A stretch of DNA of 64,000 nt from Comamonadaceae bacterium (GCA_947479935.1 CANKBG010000006.1:1-64000), one strand, 5' to 3'. Numbered from the stretch's first letter, positions 18,391 to 27,410 are shown. A program made the numbers and translations. The notes: generated by a model from the sequence alone, not told the origin.

Positions 18391-18918
18391 CTAATTGCTC
18401 AGCGACGCCGGCACCACCAATTCGATGTGAGGTTTTGGCTGTAGGAAGGAGGCAAAAAGTCGCTCAGTTGACAAGTCCGGTGCAGGTTGCAGGTCGTAGC
18501 TGTTTGATACGAACTCTATCGTATAAAACCCGCCACTACAGTAAACAACAGAACGTGAAACACAACTCGAAAGAAGCTCATTGTTGTCGATGGCGAACTG
18601 AGCAATGTCATAGTCCAAAATGTAAATACTCCCCTTTTCGATCTCAGGCGATGTGTCGAAGTATTCGCCTCTTCGTTCGTCAAAGTTCCACCAATGTTGG
18701 GTGAATTGACGCTGGGCTTGCGAATTCTGCATGGGTTGCAGTGGTTCTGCGAGCCAACCACTTACAATGGTCACTCCCTGTTGGCGCAACTGATCATGGG
18801 CATTGCCAAAACATGTATTGACGGCGCCACCCCCTAAGTTTTCAACGCACACGACATCAAGAGCCCTTTTGCAGTAAGCCTGTCGGCGCTTCAGAAATTT
18901 AAGTAGGGCACTTTCCAT
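18391..18918 (-). CDS. Hypothetical protein with a possible Cys-His-Asp active site
   Basis: A 175-residue soluble protein I cannot place in a named family. ATG 18918 has GGGAG 6 nt upstream. The pattern GGGAVNTCFGN (Cys36), then GW at 54-55, QHWWNFD (His75) and GEYFDTSP (Asp88) resembles the Cys/His/Asp layout of papain-like or NlpC-like hydrolase folds; this is my inference from spacing and not a database match. It ends 10 nt from the convergent response regulator stop, so it is probably not part of that operon. Confidence 0.7.
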   Translation of the reverse strand: MESALLKFLKRRQAYCKRALDVVCVENLGGGAVNTCFGNAHDQLRQQGVTIVSGWLAEPLQPMQNSQAQRQFTQHWWNFDERRGEYFDTSPEIEKGSIYILDYDIAQFAIDNNELLSSCVSRSVVYCSGGFYTIEFVSNSYDLQPAPDLSTERLFASFLQPKPHIELVVPASLSN

Positions 18919-18966
18919 CGAACACTCCCATGTACATAGTTTGTGCAGCCAGAATTCGGCAGCAAC

Positions 18967-19128
18967 ATGGGATTCATCTTAGGTAACTTGGTGAGCAGCG
19001 TAAATTAGGCTCGCACCGTACGGGGCTACACCTATGAGGTGCCCAAGAAGGAATTTGTTGAACTACGAAAACCTATATCTGACGGGAGCGAATCAGTTGA
19101 TGATTTAGATGACATCAATCAATATTGA
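18967..19128 (+). pseudogene. Small ORF interrupted by an in-frame TAG
   Basis: From ATG 18967 the frame reads 13 codons (MGFILGNLVSSVN), hits TAG at 19006-19008, then stays open for 39 more codons to TGA 19126-19128. The second part (GYTYEVPKKEFVELRKPI then an acidic SDGSESVDDLDD tail) looks like genuine protein. No ribosome-binding site is clear. The simplest reading is a small gene broken by a nonsense mutation. Its end overlaps the convergent Nudix gene by 14 nt. Confidence 0.4.
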
Positions 19129-19666
19129 AGGCGTGTACCTCAAATTTGCCAGACTTTTTATCGGCAAAATAAGACTTCAAAGTTTCTTGAATCGTGCGGA
19201 ATGCCAAATCATCCCAGGGCACTTCGTTTTCTGAAAACAAACGAACTTCTTGTGTTTCAAAGCCAGGATCGAATTGTTCGTTTTGAAGCTCGGCCAAATA
19301 GTAGAGATGAACCTGTCCAACCCGGGGCACGCTCATGACAGTAAACAAGCTGCCCATTTTGAAATGAGCACCCGATTCTTCCGTTGTTTCGCGGGCAGCG
19401 CCTTCTGCCGTGCTCTCACCCAATTCCATGAAACCAGCAGGCAAGGTCCATTTGCCTTTGCGCGGCTCTATGTTTCTTTTGCATAGCATGATTCGGTTGC
19501 CCAAGTGAGGCACGGTGCCCACCACATTCAAGGGATTCTCATAATGCACCAAATTGCAGGCTGTGCAAACCGCACGCTGTTTGGTGTCACCATCATCAGG
19601 CAGTCGGTACAACACTGCCGAGCCGCAAGCCCGACAGTGTTTGATCAATGGACGTTGATAGCTCAA
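19115..19666 (-). CDS. Nudix hydrolase with N-terminal zinc ribbon
   Basis: A 183-residue hydrolase of nucleoside-diphosphate-linked compounds. Four cysteines (C11, C14, C34, C37) form a zinc ribbon, as in NudC-type and related enzymes, and the Nudix box is GFMELGESTAEGAARETTEESGA with the catalytic Glu residues in REtxEE. The substrate could be NADH, ADP-ribose or a cofactor-type dinucleotide. The start is TTG 19666, overlapping the DctP stop by 4 nt (TTGA), so it is translated from the end of the TRAP operon. No better start is seen. Confidence 0.85.
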   Translation of the reverse strand: MSYQRPLIKHCRACGSAVLYRLPDDGDTKQRAVCTACNLVHYENPLNVVGTVPHLGNRIMLCKRNIEPRKGKWTLPAGFMELGESTAEGAARETTEESGAHFKMGSLFTVMSVPRVGQVHLYYLAELQNEQFDPGFETQEVRLFSENEVPWDDLAFRTIQETLKSYFADKKSGKFEVHAFNID

Positions 19667-20736
19667 GCCTTTTTAGCAGGTGCTTTGGCTGCTGGTGCTT
19701 TGGAGTGCTTTTCAATCAGAGCGCGTGCAGTATCGATGAGCTTGCGGCCGTCATAGCCACGTTTGTTCATGTCCTCGATCCACTCAACTTCAATTGCGCG
19801 AGATTTGCGGCGGAACTCTTGAGCCTCTGCGGGGCCAACTGTGAAGATGGCATTGTTGCGATCGCTGGCAGATTTGCGGCCGGGCACATCGCCTTCTTGC
19901 TGAACCTTGCCCAGCCATCCTGAAGTTTCGATACCGCTGTTATTGTCGATGATTTTTTTCAGGTCATCTGGCAAAGCGTTGTACTTGGCTTTGTTCATGG
20001 CCATCACAAAGGTGGTGGTGTACAAGCAACCGCCAGCAGGATCGAACTCTGCATGGAATTTGGTTAACTCATTGACCTTCACTGCAGGCACAACCTCCCA
20101 AGGAATCACTGCGCCATTGATAGTGCCTTTTGACAAAGCATCTGGAATGCCGGGCAGTGGCATGCCCACAGGAATGGCGCCCAGAGCGCCCATCAGTTTG
20201 GTCACTTGGCGAGTTGGAGCGCGCATTTTCAAGCCCTTCATGTCGGCCACGCTTTTGACAGCTTTGTCTGCTGTGTGAATCACACCAGGACCGTGCACAT
20301 GCAAGGCAATCAAATGGGTTTCTTTGAATTCATCGGGTGCCATGGTTTGCACATATTCCCAATAAGCTTTGGATGTGGCTTCAGCATTGGACATCATGAA
20401 CGGCAATTCAAAAACTTCAACGCGTGGAAAACGGCCCGCTGTGTTGCCGGGCAATGTCCAGACGATGTCTACCACGCCGTCACGGGCTTGGTCATACAAC
20501 TGAACCGGCGTGCCGCCCAATTGCATGGCAGGATAGGCTTCAAATTTGATGCGTCCACCCGAATCTTTTTCAACTTTGTTCATCCATGCTTTGTGCATGT
20601 TGAGCCACACATTGGACTGTGGGGCCATGAAGGTGTGAAATTTCAAAGTTACGGTTTGCTGGGCAAAACCAGTTAAGGCTGGCGCTGCAATGGCAGCGGC
20701 AGCACCTGACTTCAAAAGCGAGCGACGTTTGATCAT
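19663..20736 (-). CDS. TRAP transporter substrate-binding protein (DctP family)
   Basis: Periplasmic solute receptor of a tripartite TRAP uptake system for carboxylates, 357 residues. The N-terminus MIKRRSLLKSGAAAAIAAPALTGFA is a twin-arginine-type signal. GGAG 7 nt before ATG 20736 decides the start over an upstream TTG. The DctP region with the carboxylate-anchoring Arg is in GLKMRAPTRQ. A C-terminal Ala/Lys/Pro tail (KAPAAKAPAKKA) is unusual for the family. It follows the DctQ and DctM genes by 64 nt. The neighbouring FAH-type hydrolase suggests an aromatic acid or a related ring-cleavage acid as substrate. Confidence 0.92.
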   Translation of the reverse strand: MIKRRSLLKSGAAAAIAAPALTGFAQQTVTLKFHTFMAPQSNVWLNMHKAWMNKVEKDSGGRIKFEAYPAMQLGGTPVQLYDQARDGVVDIVWTLPGNTAGRFPRVEVFELPFMMSNAEATSKAYWEYVQTMAPDEFKETHLIALHVHGPGVIHTADKAVKSVADMKGLKMRAPTRQVTKLMGALGAIPVGMPLPGIPDALSKGTINGAVIPWEVVPAVKVNELTKFHAEFDPAGGCLYTTTFVMAMNKAKYNALPDDLKKIIDNNSGIETSGWLGKVQQEGDVPGRKSASDRNNAIFTVGPAEAQEFRRKSRAIEVEWIEDMNKRGYDGRKLIDTARALIEKHSKAPAAKAPAKKA

Positions 20737-20800
20737 GAAGGTCTCCAAAGATTGATGGAATGAATGTTAACGGATCAGAACCCCGAAAACCGGATTCAAA

Positions 20801-22120
20801 TTAGCCAACGTATTGAATCAACCACAGGGAAATCCCGGGGAAGAAGAGCAATAAGGTGGTCCGAATGGTGTCGCTGATCAAGAAAGGCATGACCCCCTTG
20901 TAGCTTTCAGAAATAGGCACATCTTTGGCCATGCTGTTGACCACATAGACATTGAGTCCGACAGGCGGTGCCAACATGCCGAACCCCACTGTCATGAGCA
21001 CCATGATGCCAAACCAAATGGCGGTAGGCTCTTTGGCCATGCCAAAGTCTAGGCCCATGATCATGGGAAAGAAAATAGGAATGGTGAGCAAGATCATGCT
21101 GAGTTCGTCCATGACTGCGCCAAGCACCACGTAGAACAGCAAAATGGCCGTGACCACCATCAGGGGTGAGAGCCCCCAACCGCTTACCACGGCTGCCAAT
21201 TGGTTGGGCACTTGTGTGAGGGCCAGTGATGAGTTCATTACATCGGCGCCAATGAAGATCATGAAAATCATGGCCGAGCTTTCTGCTGTTGCATAAAAGC
21301 ATTCTTTGAATTTGGGCCACGTTATTTCACGCTTCAGCAATGCTGCGACAAAAGTGGATGCTGCACCCACGCCTGCGCCTTCCGTGGGTGTAAAAAACCC
21401 GCCATAAATACCGCCAAATACAATCACGAAGATGGTTGCGATGGGAACAATGCCGGCCAAGGCTGCCAATGAAAACTTTTCAATGTTGTCATCGACCTCT
21501 GGCGCTTGGCCAGGCACAACACGCACATAAATGGCTATGGCAATCATGTAGCCCAACATGGCAATCAAGCCTGGCACCATGGCTGCTGCAAACAATTTGG
21601 CAATGTTTTGTTCCGTGAGGATGGCATAAATGACCAAAGGCACTGACGGGGGAATCAAAATGCCCAAGGTGCCGCCCGCGGCCAATGTGCCCGTGGACAA
21701 TCGACCTGAGTAACCATGGCGTTTCATTTCAGGCAAAGCCACACCGGTAATGGTGGCGGCCGTGGCCACTGACGATCCGCAGATAGAGCCAAATGCAGCA
21801 CTCGCCAACACGGCAGCCATGGCCAAGCCGCCTTTGAAACGCCCCATCACACTGGCTGCAAATTGGAACAAGGCTTTGCTAATGCCGCCCTGGGTTGCAA
21901 AATGCCCCATCAAAATAAACAGGGGTATGACCGACAGGTCGTAGCTTGCGAATCGTGCAAACGCCAAATTGTTTAAGAAGCTTGAATACGGCCCCCAGCC
22001 TGTTTGAATCAAATAACCCAAAGTGCCCGCAGTAAACATAGAAACTGCAATGGGCACGCGAATGGCCATGAGCGCCAACATGGCGCCAAAAATAATCAAG
22101 CAAAGTGTGAGCGCGTTCAT
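20801..22120 (-). CDS. TRAP transporter large permease (DctM family)
   Basis: A 439-residue inner-membrane protein with about 12 transmembrane helices that carries the substrate in exchange for Na+. Typical DctM segments are GGTLGILIPPSVPLVIYA and FFTPTEGAGVGA. It begins at ATG 22120, overlapping the end of the small-permease gene by 4 nt, so the two subunits are coupled. Length is normal for the family. Confidence 0.95.
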   Translation of the reverse strand: MNALTLCLIIFGAMLALMAIRVPIAVSMFTAGTLGYLIQTGWGPYSSFLNNLAFARFASYDLSVIPLFILMGHFATQGGISKALFQFAASVMGRFKGGLAMAAVLASAAFGSICGSSVATAATITGVALPEMKRHGYSGRLSTGTLAAGGTLGILIPPSVPLVIYAILTEQNIAKLFAAAMVPGLIAMLGYMIAIAIYVRVVPGQAPEVDDNIEKFSLAALAGIVPIATIFVIVFGGIYGGFFTPTEGAGVGAASTFVAALLKREITWPKFKECFYATAESSAMIFMIFIGADVMNSSLALTQVPNQLAAVVSGWGLSPLMVVTAILLFYVVLGAVMDELSMILLTIPIFFPMIMGLDFGMAKEPTAIWFGIMVLMTVGFGMLAPPVGLNVYVVNSMAKDVPISESYKGVMPFLISDTIRTTLLLFFPGISLWLIQYVG

Positions 22121-22605
22121 AGGGAGCGACTGTCTGCGATCGCAAACTTTTCACCCAGAAGGGCTTGTGCCGCGGCAATGACTCCGCTCAAAGCCAAGGG
22201 GGGCGTCATGACTGCATAAACAATCCATTCCGGAAAGCCGAGCATCATGGAGCCTGATTGAGAAACCCACGCATTCATGCCGCCCAAGTAAGTACGCCAT
22301 GCAATGAGAGCAAATGCTGCTGCCATAAACAGGGCGCCCAAACGGTCGAGTTGCGCAATTGTGGCCGCACTGGCTTTGGCAGTGAAGAAGTCAACAATGA
22401 TGTTGGCTTTTTTCAATTGGCAAAGAGGCATAAACAAGGCAATGGCGGCCCCCGTGGCAACACCTGTCAGTTCAAAGTCACCAACGATGGTGTTACCGGT
22501 GGTGTTGCGGCCAATCAGGCTGTAGCAAGTCATCAGGGTAATAAAGGTGAGCAATGCACCTGACAGGATGCTACAGAGCCTAGCCAATGCTTCAAGAATT
22601 TTCAT
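22117..22605 (-). CDS. TRAP transporter small permease (DctQ family)
   Basis: A 162-residue protein with four transmembrane helices, the size and layout of DctQ, including the GRNTTGNTIVGDFELTG loop. It pairs with the large permease, with which it overlaps by 4 nt, and begins 5 nt after the FAH-family gene ends. Confidence 0.92.
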   Translation of the reverse strand: MKILEALARLCSILSGALLTFITLMTCYSLIGRNTTGNTIVGDFELTGVATGAAIALFMPLCQLKKANIIVDFFTAKASAATIAQLDRLGALFMAAAFALIAWRTYLGGMNAWVSQSGSMMLGFPEWIVYAVMTPPLALSGVIAAAQALLGEKFAIADSRSL

Positions 22606-22610
22606 CAGCT

Positions 22611-23315
22611 TTACTTTGCTGGATCAACCTTGACCGTTAAGGTGCCCAGTCCACCGACACGACCGACCAAAGTATCGCCAGCTACCACGGCGGCCACACC
22701 TTCGGGGGTGCCTGTGTAAATCAAATCGCCAGGTTGCAATTCCCATGCGGCGGAAAGATGTTCAATGGTTTCAGCCACATTCCAAATGAGCTTGGCCACA
22801 CTGCTGGTTTGACGCACAGTGCCATTGACCAACAGATCAATCTCTGCGTGGTTCACATCACCGGCCTTGGCAATGGGTGTGATGGGGCCAATCGGTGCAG
22901 AGTGATCAAAGGCTTTGCCAATGCACCATGGGCGACCTTGCTTCTTCATGTCATTTTGCAAGTCGCGGCGCGTCATGTCCAAGCCCACGGCATAACCAAA
23001 AATGTGTTTCTCAGCATTGGCGGCTGTGATGTTGCGACCTCCCGTGCCAATGGCCACCACCAGTTCAATTTCGTGGTGGAAATTTTTTGTGAGGCTTGGG
23101 TAAGGCATGTGGCCCGTCTCGCCTTGATTGACTACCACCAAAGCATCGGCGGGTTTCAAAAAGAAAAAGGGCGGCTCGCGACCTGTGAAGCCCATCTCTT
23201 TCGCGTGTTCTTCGTAATTGCGTCCAACACAATAAATGCGACGGGCTGGAAAGCGTTCTGATTGTCCCAACACGGGAACGGAGGAGACTGGGGCAGGTGG
23301 AAAAACGAAGCTCAT
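22611..23315 (-). CDS. Fumarylacetoacetate hydrolase-family protein, fumarylpyruvate hydrolase-like
   Basis: A 234-residue member of the FAH superfamily. IYCVGRNYEEHAKEMG starts the domain; HHEIELVVAIG and GYAVGLDMTRRDLQ supply the metal-binding Glu and Asp residues; the C-terminal TGTPEGVA is typical. The length and N-terminus fit fumarylpyruvate hydrolase of the gentisate route (NagK-like), which splits fumarylpyruvate to fumarate and pyruvate. No gentisate dioxygenase or maleylpyruvate isomerase lies in the window. It is first of the FAH-dctQ-dctM-dctP-Nudix operon, divergent from a MarR regulator. Other FAH-fold decarboxylases remain possible. Confidence 0.85.
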   Translation of the reverse strand: MSFVFPPAPVSSVPVLGQSERFPARRIYCVGRNYEEHAKEMGFTGREPPFFFLKPADALVVVNQGETGHMPYPSLTKNFHHEIELVVAIGTGGRNITAANAEKHIFGYAVGLDMTRRDLQNDMKKQGRPWCIGKAFDHSAPIGPITPIAKAGDVNHAEIDLLVNGTVRQTSSVAKLIWNVAETIEHLSAAWELQPGDLIYTGTPEGVAAVVAGDTLVGRVGGLGTLTVKVDPAK

Positions 23316-23361
23316 AGTGACCTTTCAAACAAAGAGGAGACAAAAAATAACATACCTTTCG

Positions 23362-23373
23362 TAAGTATACTTA
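23362..23373. promoter_or_regulatory. Palindromic candidate operator for the MarR regulator
   Basis: TAAGTATACTTA is a perfect 12-bp palindrome in the 98-nt gap between the FAH gene and the divergent marR gene, the usual place and shape of a MarR-family operator. Confidence 0.55.
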
Positions 23374-23413
23374 TTAATCGGTGAATTTTTAAGCCAACCT
23401 CGATCATAGTTCT

Positions 23414-23854
23414 ATGAACACAAGTTTTGACTTTGCCCACGCTCCTGGGCATTTGGTGCGACGCACGCAACAAATTGCAGTGGCCTTGTTCATGAATGAA
23501 TTGGCTGCAGAGGACGTCACGCCAGTTCAATTTGCCATTTTGAACGCCGTGATGGACACCCCTGGCATTGATCAAGTTACGCTTGCCGCTAGGGTTGCAT
23601 TTGATGCGGCTACTTCGGGTTCTGTGATCGGTCGTTTAGAAACAAAGACGTGGATACTCAGAGAGCCTGACAGTGTGGATCGCCGAAGAAAGCTTCTTTG
23701 GTTAACGCCTGCCGGCAAGGAAGCGACTTTGCTGATGAAAACCGCCGTACAGCGAGTTCAAGAAAAACTGCTTCAACCTTTGTCCGAGGCTGAAGCCCAA
23801 ACCCTCACGATTCTGTTGTCTAAATTGGTTGCAGGCCACGAAACAGTGTCATGA
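23414..23854 (+). CDS. MarR-family transcriptional regulator
   Basis: A 146-residue winged-helix regulator: dimerisation helices at both ends, recognition region around TLAARVAFDAATSGSVIGRLETK, and the wing DSVDRRRKLLWLTPAGKE with the conserved Asp-Arg-Arg. It is divergent from the FAH/TRAP operon and probably represses it until an aromatic or related acid binds. The palindrome at 23362-23373 is the candidate site. The gene ends 20 nt from the convergent ABM-domain gene. Confidence 0.92.
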   Translation: MNTSFDFAHAPGHLVRRTQQIAVALFMNELAAEDVTPVQFAILNAVMDTPGIDQVTLAARVAFDAATSGSVIGRLETKTWILREPDSVDRRRKLLWLTPAGKEATLLMKTAVQRVQEKLLQPLSEAEAQTLTILLSKLVAGHETVS

Positions 23855-23873
23855 AGCCTACGGTTTAGTGGGG

Positions 23874-24173
23874 TTAACTTTTGTAAGTTAATTCAAAATG
23901 CTCGACAAAAGGTGGCGCTGCAAAGAAGGGTCCCACAATGGCTCGCCATTCTGCAAACGAAGGTGATTCTCTGAACCCCACTGTGTGATCTTCCAAGGTG
24001 TCCCAAAAAATTTGCAACACAAAGCGATCTGGATTTTCAACACCCCGATTGACCTTGGCACCTTGAAAACCCTTGGCACGTGAGATGACTGTTTGAATGC
24101 CACGTGCGATGGCTTCTTCAAACGCTGCATGTTGACCGGGCGTGATGCGAATGTCTGCAAGTTCGAGAATCAT
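23874..24173 (-). CDS. ABM-domain protein (antibiotic biosynthesis monooxygenase-like)
   Basis: A 99-residue single-domain protein of the dimeric alpha-beta barrel superfamily, recognised by ILELADIRITPGQHAAFEEA at the start and the FVLQIFWDTLEDHTVGFRES segment. Members act as cofactor-free monooxygenases or have unknown roles. Its place beside a MarR regulator and an FAH-type hydrolase would allow a role in aromatic metabolism, but it is on the strand convergent with marR and separate from the TRAP operon. No specific substrate is suggested. Confidence 0.8.
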   Translation of the reverse strand: MILELADIRITPGQHAAFEEAIARGIQTVISRAKGFQGAKVNRGVENPDRFVLQIFWDTLEDHTVGFRESPSFAEWRAIVGPFFAAPPFVEHFELTYKS

Positions 24174-24227
24174 GATGTTCCTTTTGTGAAAATAATCTGC
24201 GAGATACCCAGTGTCTATTTTGTCAAA

Positions 24228-25568
24228 TTAAATTCGACGATGGCGAGCTACCCCTAAAACCAAACCAACAAAGGCCAGCGTAACGATGCTGAGTGCGAAA
24301 ACGCTGGTGGCCCAAAAAGTACTGACTTCTGGTCTTGCCGGCCATTCCTGAAAGCCTTGGTATGCCCAGGCATAGGCGCCGCCCAGCCCGACACCCCAAA
24401 GCATGACGCTGTAAATAAACAGGGGCAGGAGCGTCATGCGGTAGCAGCGCAGAATGAAGGCACACACAGCCTGTACAGAATCGAACACATGGTAAAAAGC
24501 CACCCAAGTCAGAACAGATGCGGCAGTCAATGCAACCGCCGCATTGGCAGAAAATAAATTTGCCAAGGTATGTCGCCCCAAGCCTAAAGCAGCACCACAG
24601 ACCACGGACAGAAGAAGCGCCAAGATGAGGCCAGTATGGGCCGCTTGCTCTGCATGGCGAGGTTGATTGGCTCCGATCCAAAATCCAACCCTTGAGCTGC
24701 AAGCGATGCCCAATGCCAAAGGCACCATGTAAAGCAGGCTGGCAAGACTTGATGCAATTTGATGGCTGGCCGCTGCCACCACACCTTGTCTTGAAATGAA
24801 AAGAGCCATCATGGTGAACGCAGTGACCTCGACCATCAAAGACAGTGCTGCTGGAATGCCCAGTCGCAAAAAATGCTGAAGCGTGGGGCCATGTACCGGT
24901 TCCATGGCTTGCCAAATTTTGTATTGAGCATAAACTTTTTGTCGGCGCAATAAATAAATGGCCATGCACATGAGCCATGTGTTCACAATCAAAGTGGCCC
25001 ATGCACATCCCACCACACCCTGCGCCTCAAAACCCAAACCACCCAGCGTGAACCAAATTGAAAGAGGAACTTTGATGGCCAAAGCCGCAATTTGCAGGCC
25101 CGTGACCCACAAGGGCATGCCCAAACTTTGATTTAAAGTGGCGTACATGCGAAAGAGCAAGGAGGGGCCCACCGCAATGGCCAACACACGCAAATAGGCC
25201 TTCACATCGGCTTGTAACTCCTCAGGCACATCCGTGCCGCTGAGCCACGGATCTGGAAATAACAGCGCCAGTGTGCCTATGCAAATAACCCCGATGCAAA
25301 GGTACAAGGCTTGTCGAACAGATTTGCCAAGTGCTGCGTGTGAGCCCGAACCGCGTAGTTCAGACCAAACAGGGAGCAAGGCTGTGACCAGGCCATTGAG
25401 TGCCACATAGATGCTGATGTAAATGGCAGAGCCGACCGATAAAGCGGCCAATGCAGAAGCGTCGTATCGCCCTGCTATCAGGGTGTCGGCAATGCCAAAA
25501 GCCATGATCGCTAATTGGCCCACCAAAACCGTACCGGCGTGGCGAATGATGATGCGTGCTTCAAACAT
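24228..25568 (-). CDS. MATE-family multidrug efflux transporter
   Basis: A 446-residue protein with about 12 transmembrane helices in two similar halves, of NorM/DinF type, exporting cationic compounds with Na+ or H+. The first helix pair is VLVGQLAIMAFGIADTLIAGRYDASALAALSVGS; the second half starts near MVEVTAFTMMALFISRQGVVAAASHQ. It follows the 25.6-27.3 kb membrane gene by 8 nt on the same strand, so the two may share a message. Length is normal. Confidence 0.93.
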   Translation of the reverse strand: MFEARIIIRHAGTVLVGQLAIMAFGIADTLIAGRYDASALAALSVGSAIYISIYVALNGLVTALLPVWSELRGSGSHAALGKSVRQALYLCIGVICIGTLALLFPDPWLSGTDVPEELQADVKAYLRVLAIAVGPSLLFRMYATLNQSLGMPLWVTGLQIAALAIKVPLSIWFTLGGLGFEAQGVVGCAWATLIVNTWLMCMAIYLLRRQKVYAQYKIWQAMEPVHGPTLQHFLRLGIPAALSLMVEVTAFTMMALFISRQGVVAAASHQIASSLASLLYMVPLALGIACSSRVGFWIGANQPRHAEQAAHTGLILALLLSVVCGAALGLGRHTLANLFSANAAVALTAASVLTWVAFYHVFDSVQAVCAFILRCYRMTLLPLFIYSVMLWGVGLGGAYAWAYQGFQEWPARPEVSTFWATSVFALSIVTLAFVGLVLGVARHRRI

Positions 25569-25576
25569 TCAAGCCA

Positions 25577-27346
25577 TCATCTTTTCGGAATGACAGAAGA
25601 GGTGTTTGAATTTTTTCGATACAAAACAATGTCTTCGTTGTTGTCGGACGGACGCCTAACGGTGGCGTGCTGAGTCCATGCAGACATGTCGACATCTTTG
25701 ACAAGGGTCACCAAAGTTTGTGTATCCACAATGAGCCATGCACAAGAATTGCCATCAGAAACTTGGACTACTTTGGAAGAGGCAATTGGCTTGAGTTGGA
25801 GTTTGCCGTGATATTCAAAGGCTGCACCTTGGGCTTTTGTCAGGCCATAAAAGTAGACGCACTGGGGTTCTCCCATCATGCTTCTGACTTTGTTGACCAA
25901 GGGCGCGTAGCTTCGTCCAAAATCAAGCAAGGGCAACCAAAGTGTCATGACCAGTACCCAGCAAACGGTGGCGCCTCCGGCTGGAAGCGCCATGCTTTTC
26001 CATAATGCCGAGCGATGACGCCCAGCTCGCCATTTGACTAAACTGGCCCAGAACAGCGACGACATCAAGGCAATGGCAAAGGTTGTGGCAGAAAATTCTG
26101 GCACAAAACCAGGGGCCAGTCTGGCCACATTGATCGCGGGTTGTGCGGGAACACCCGTCTGCATTGAAAACCAAACCGCCCAAATAATGACAGCACCTGC
26201 GCTGAAAAACAAAAGCGTAAACCAATCGATCAAAGCACTCACACTTCTTTTTAAGGTGGGCAATGCAAATGCAGCCAAGGTGGCCAGGGCGGGAAGACTT
26301 AAAAGCAAAGCGCGGTCGCTGAGGCCAGACAGCCAAGTGGTCACGATGGCCACAGCGGTAAACCAAAGTGGCAATGAAAGGTGTGGGTTGGCTGAAATAT
26401 GTTGGAGTTGATAGCGCCAGCGCCAAAGTGTCCAAAGTGCCAATGGCCATGCTGGCCATGTGAACCATAGGAGCAACCGAGCCATGGCCTTCACTTCAAA
26501 GACATGAGAGTAAGCAAGGCGCCAGCGCCAAAGGTCAAGAGCGCTTGCAATGGCGGCAGTCGCCAAGCAAATTAAAAGAATCCAGGCCACATCCACACGT
26601 CGAACTCTGAGAGCATTGGGTTGGTGGGAGTCCAAGGCCATGATGAGTGAGCCACCGACCCCCAAAATCATGGCCAAGGTGGGCGCACCAGAAAGTGCTA
26701 GCCCCGCAATGGCAATCGCCGCGCTGACCAAAGCAGTGAAGCGCTTTCGCGGTAAATTGGCCAGTGCAAAAAAGAGCAAGGCGCTGAAGGTCAGTTGGGC
26801 CAATGCAGGTGTGGCTTCGTGCGACAGCCTAGCCAAACCCAAGCACGCAATCAATGCGAGCAAGCCCCCATCAGCCACTGCCCTGGCGTAATCAGCGGGA
26901 CGTGCTTCGCCTCCAAATGCAAATGTCACGGGCTGGGCGGCAGGTGTGCGGGCCAAAGCGTAAACACCATACCAAGTGGCTCCCAGTGTGAGGCCGAGCA
27001 TGGCAACAAATGGCAGATGAGCGGCCAAGTTAAGAGGAACGCCTTGGGGCGCGAGTTGAATGGCCCACGCACCCAACCAATAGGGCAGCAGCGCAGCGTT
27101 GGGATCGGTTTGGCCTAGCAGTGTGGGTTTGAGCCAAGAGATTTGTTCAGGACCGAAGGCTTGAGCCAAATGAAGCATGAAGCCAAAAGCTTCCATGTCG
27201 TCTGCTTTCCAAGGAGATCGGCCAATGAACCCTGCAAGCACATAGGCCAAGCAAAGCGTCAGCAGCACCCAGCGAGGCAAACGCCTAACGGCGCTTTGAG
27301 CAACGATGGCTGGGTTGGAGGAGAGTTCTGACGAGTGGGTTGTCAC
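25577..27346 (-). CDS. Multi-pass membrane protein, glycosyltransferase-like (ArnT/GT39 style)
   Basis: About 589 residues with an N-terminal helix, a short outer loop containing GRSPWKADDMEAF, and ten or more further transmembrane helices, then a soluble C-terminal domain. The Asp-Asp loop after the first helix resembles the active-site loop of ArnT/PMT-type polyprenyl-linked sugar transferases, so transfer of a sugar at the outer face of the inner membrane is possible. I take GTG 27346 as start because a TTG at 27376 lies within the T-tract of the preceding terminator; neither has a good ribosome-binding site. It is adjacent to the MATE gene by 8 nt. Function is tentative. Confidence 0.7.
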   Translation of the reverse strand: MTTHSSELSSNPAIVAQSAVRRLPRWVLLTLCLAYVLAGFIGRSPWKADDMEAFGFMLHLAQAFGPEQISWLKPTLLGQTDPNAALLPYWLGAWAIQLAPQGVPLNLAAHLPFVAMLGLTLGATWYGVYALARTPAAQPVTFAFGGEARPADYARAVADGGLLALIACLGLARLSHEATPALAQLTFSALLFFALANLPRKRFTALVSAAIAIAGLALSGAPTLAMILGVGGSLIMALDSHQPNALRVRRVDVAWILLICLATAAIASALDLWRWRLAYSHVFEVKAMARLLLWFTWPAWPLALWTLWRWRYQLQHISANPHLSLPLWFTAVAIVTTWLSGLSDRALLLSLPALATLAAFALPTLKRSVSALIDWFTLLFFSAGAVIIWAVWFSMQTGVPAQPAINVARLAPGFVPEFSATTFAIALMSSLFWASLVKWRAGRHRSALWKSMALPAGGATVCWVLVMTLWLPLLDFGRSYAPLVNKVRSMMGEPQCVYFYGLTKAQGAAFEYHGKLQLKPIASSKVVQVSDGNSCAWLIVDTQTLVTLVKDVDMSAWTQHATVRRPSDNNEDIVLYRKNSNTSSVIPKR

Positions 27347-27374
27347 GAGGTAGAAGATAGCAGAGAGCGAGGCC

Positions 27375-27410
27375 AAAAAACAAGGGCAGGCCGGTTGCCC
27401 GGGCTGCCCT
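27375..27410 (-). terminator. Rho-independent terminator after L31
   Basis: On the minus strand AGGGCAG ... CTGCCCT (7-bp stem, 27410-27383) is followed by TTGTTTTTT. It ends the L31 transcript 35 nt past its stop codon. Confidence 0.8.

Noticed and set aside
24223-25008. A 261-codon minus-strand ORF in another frame of the MATE gene
   Set aside because: Rich in His, Cys and Ser without domain character; a shadow of the real transmembrane frame.
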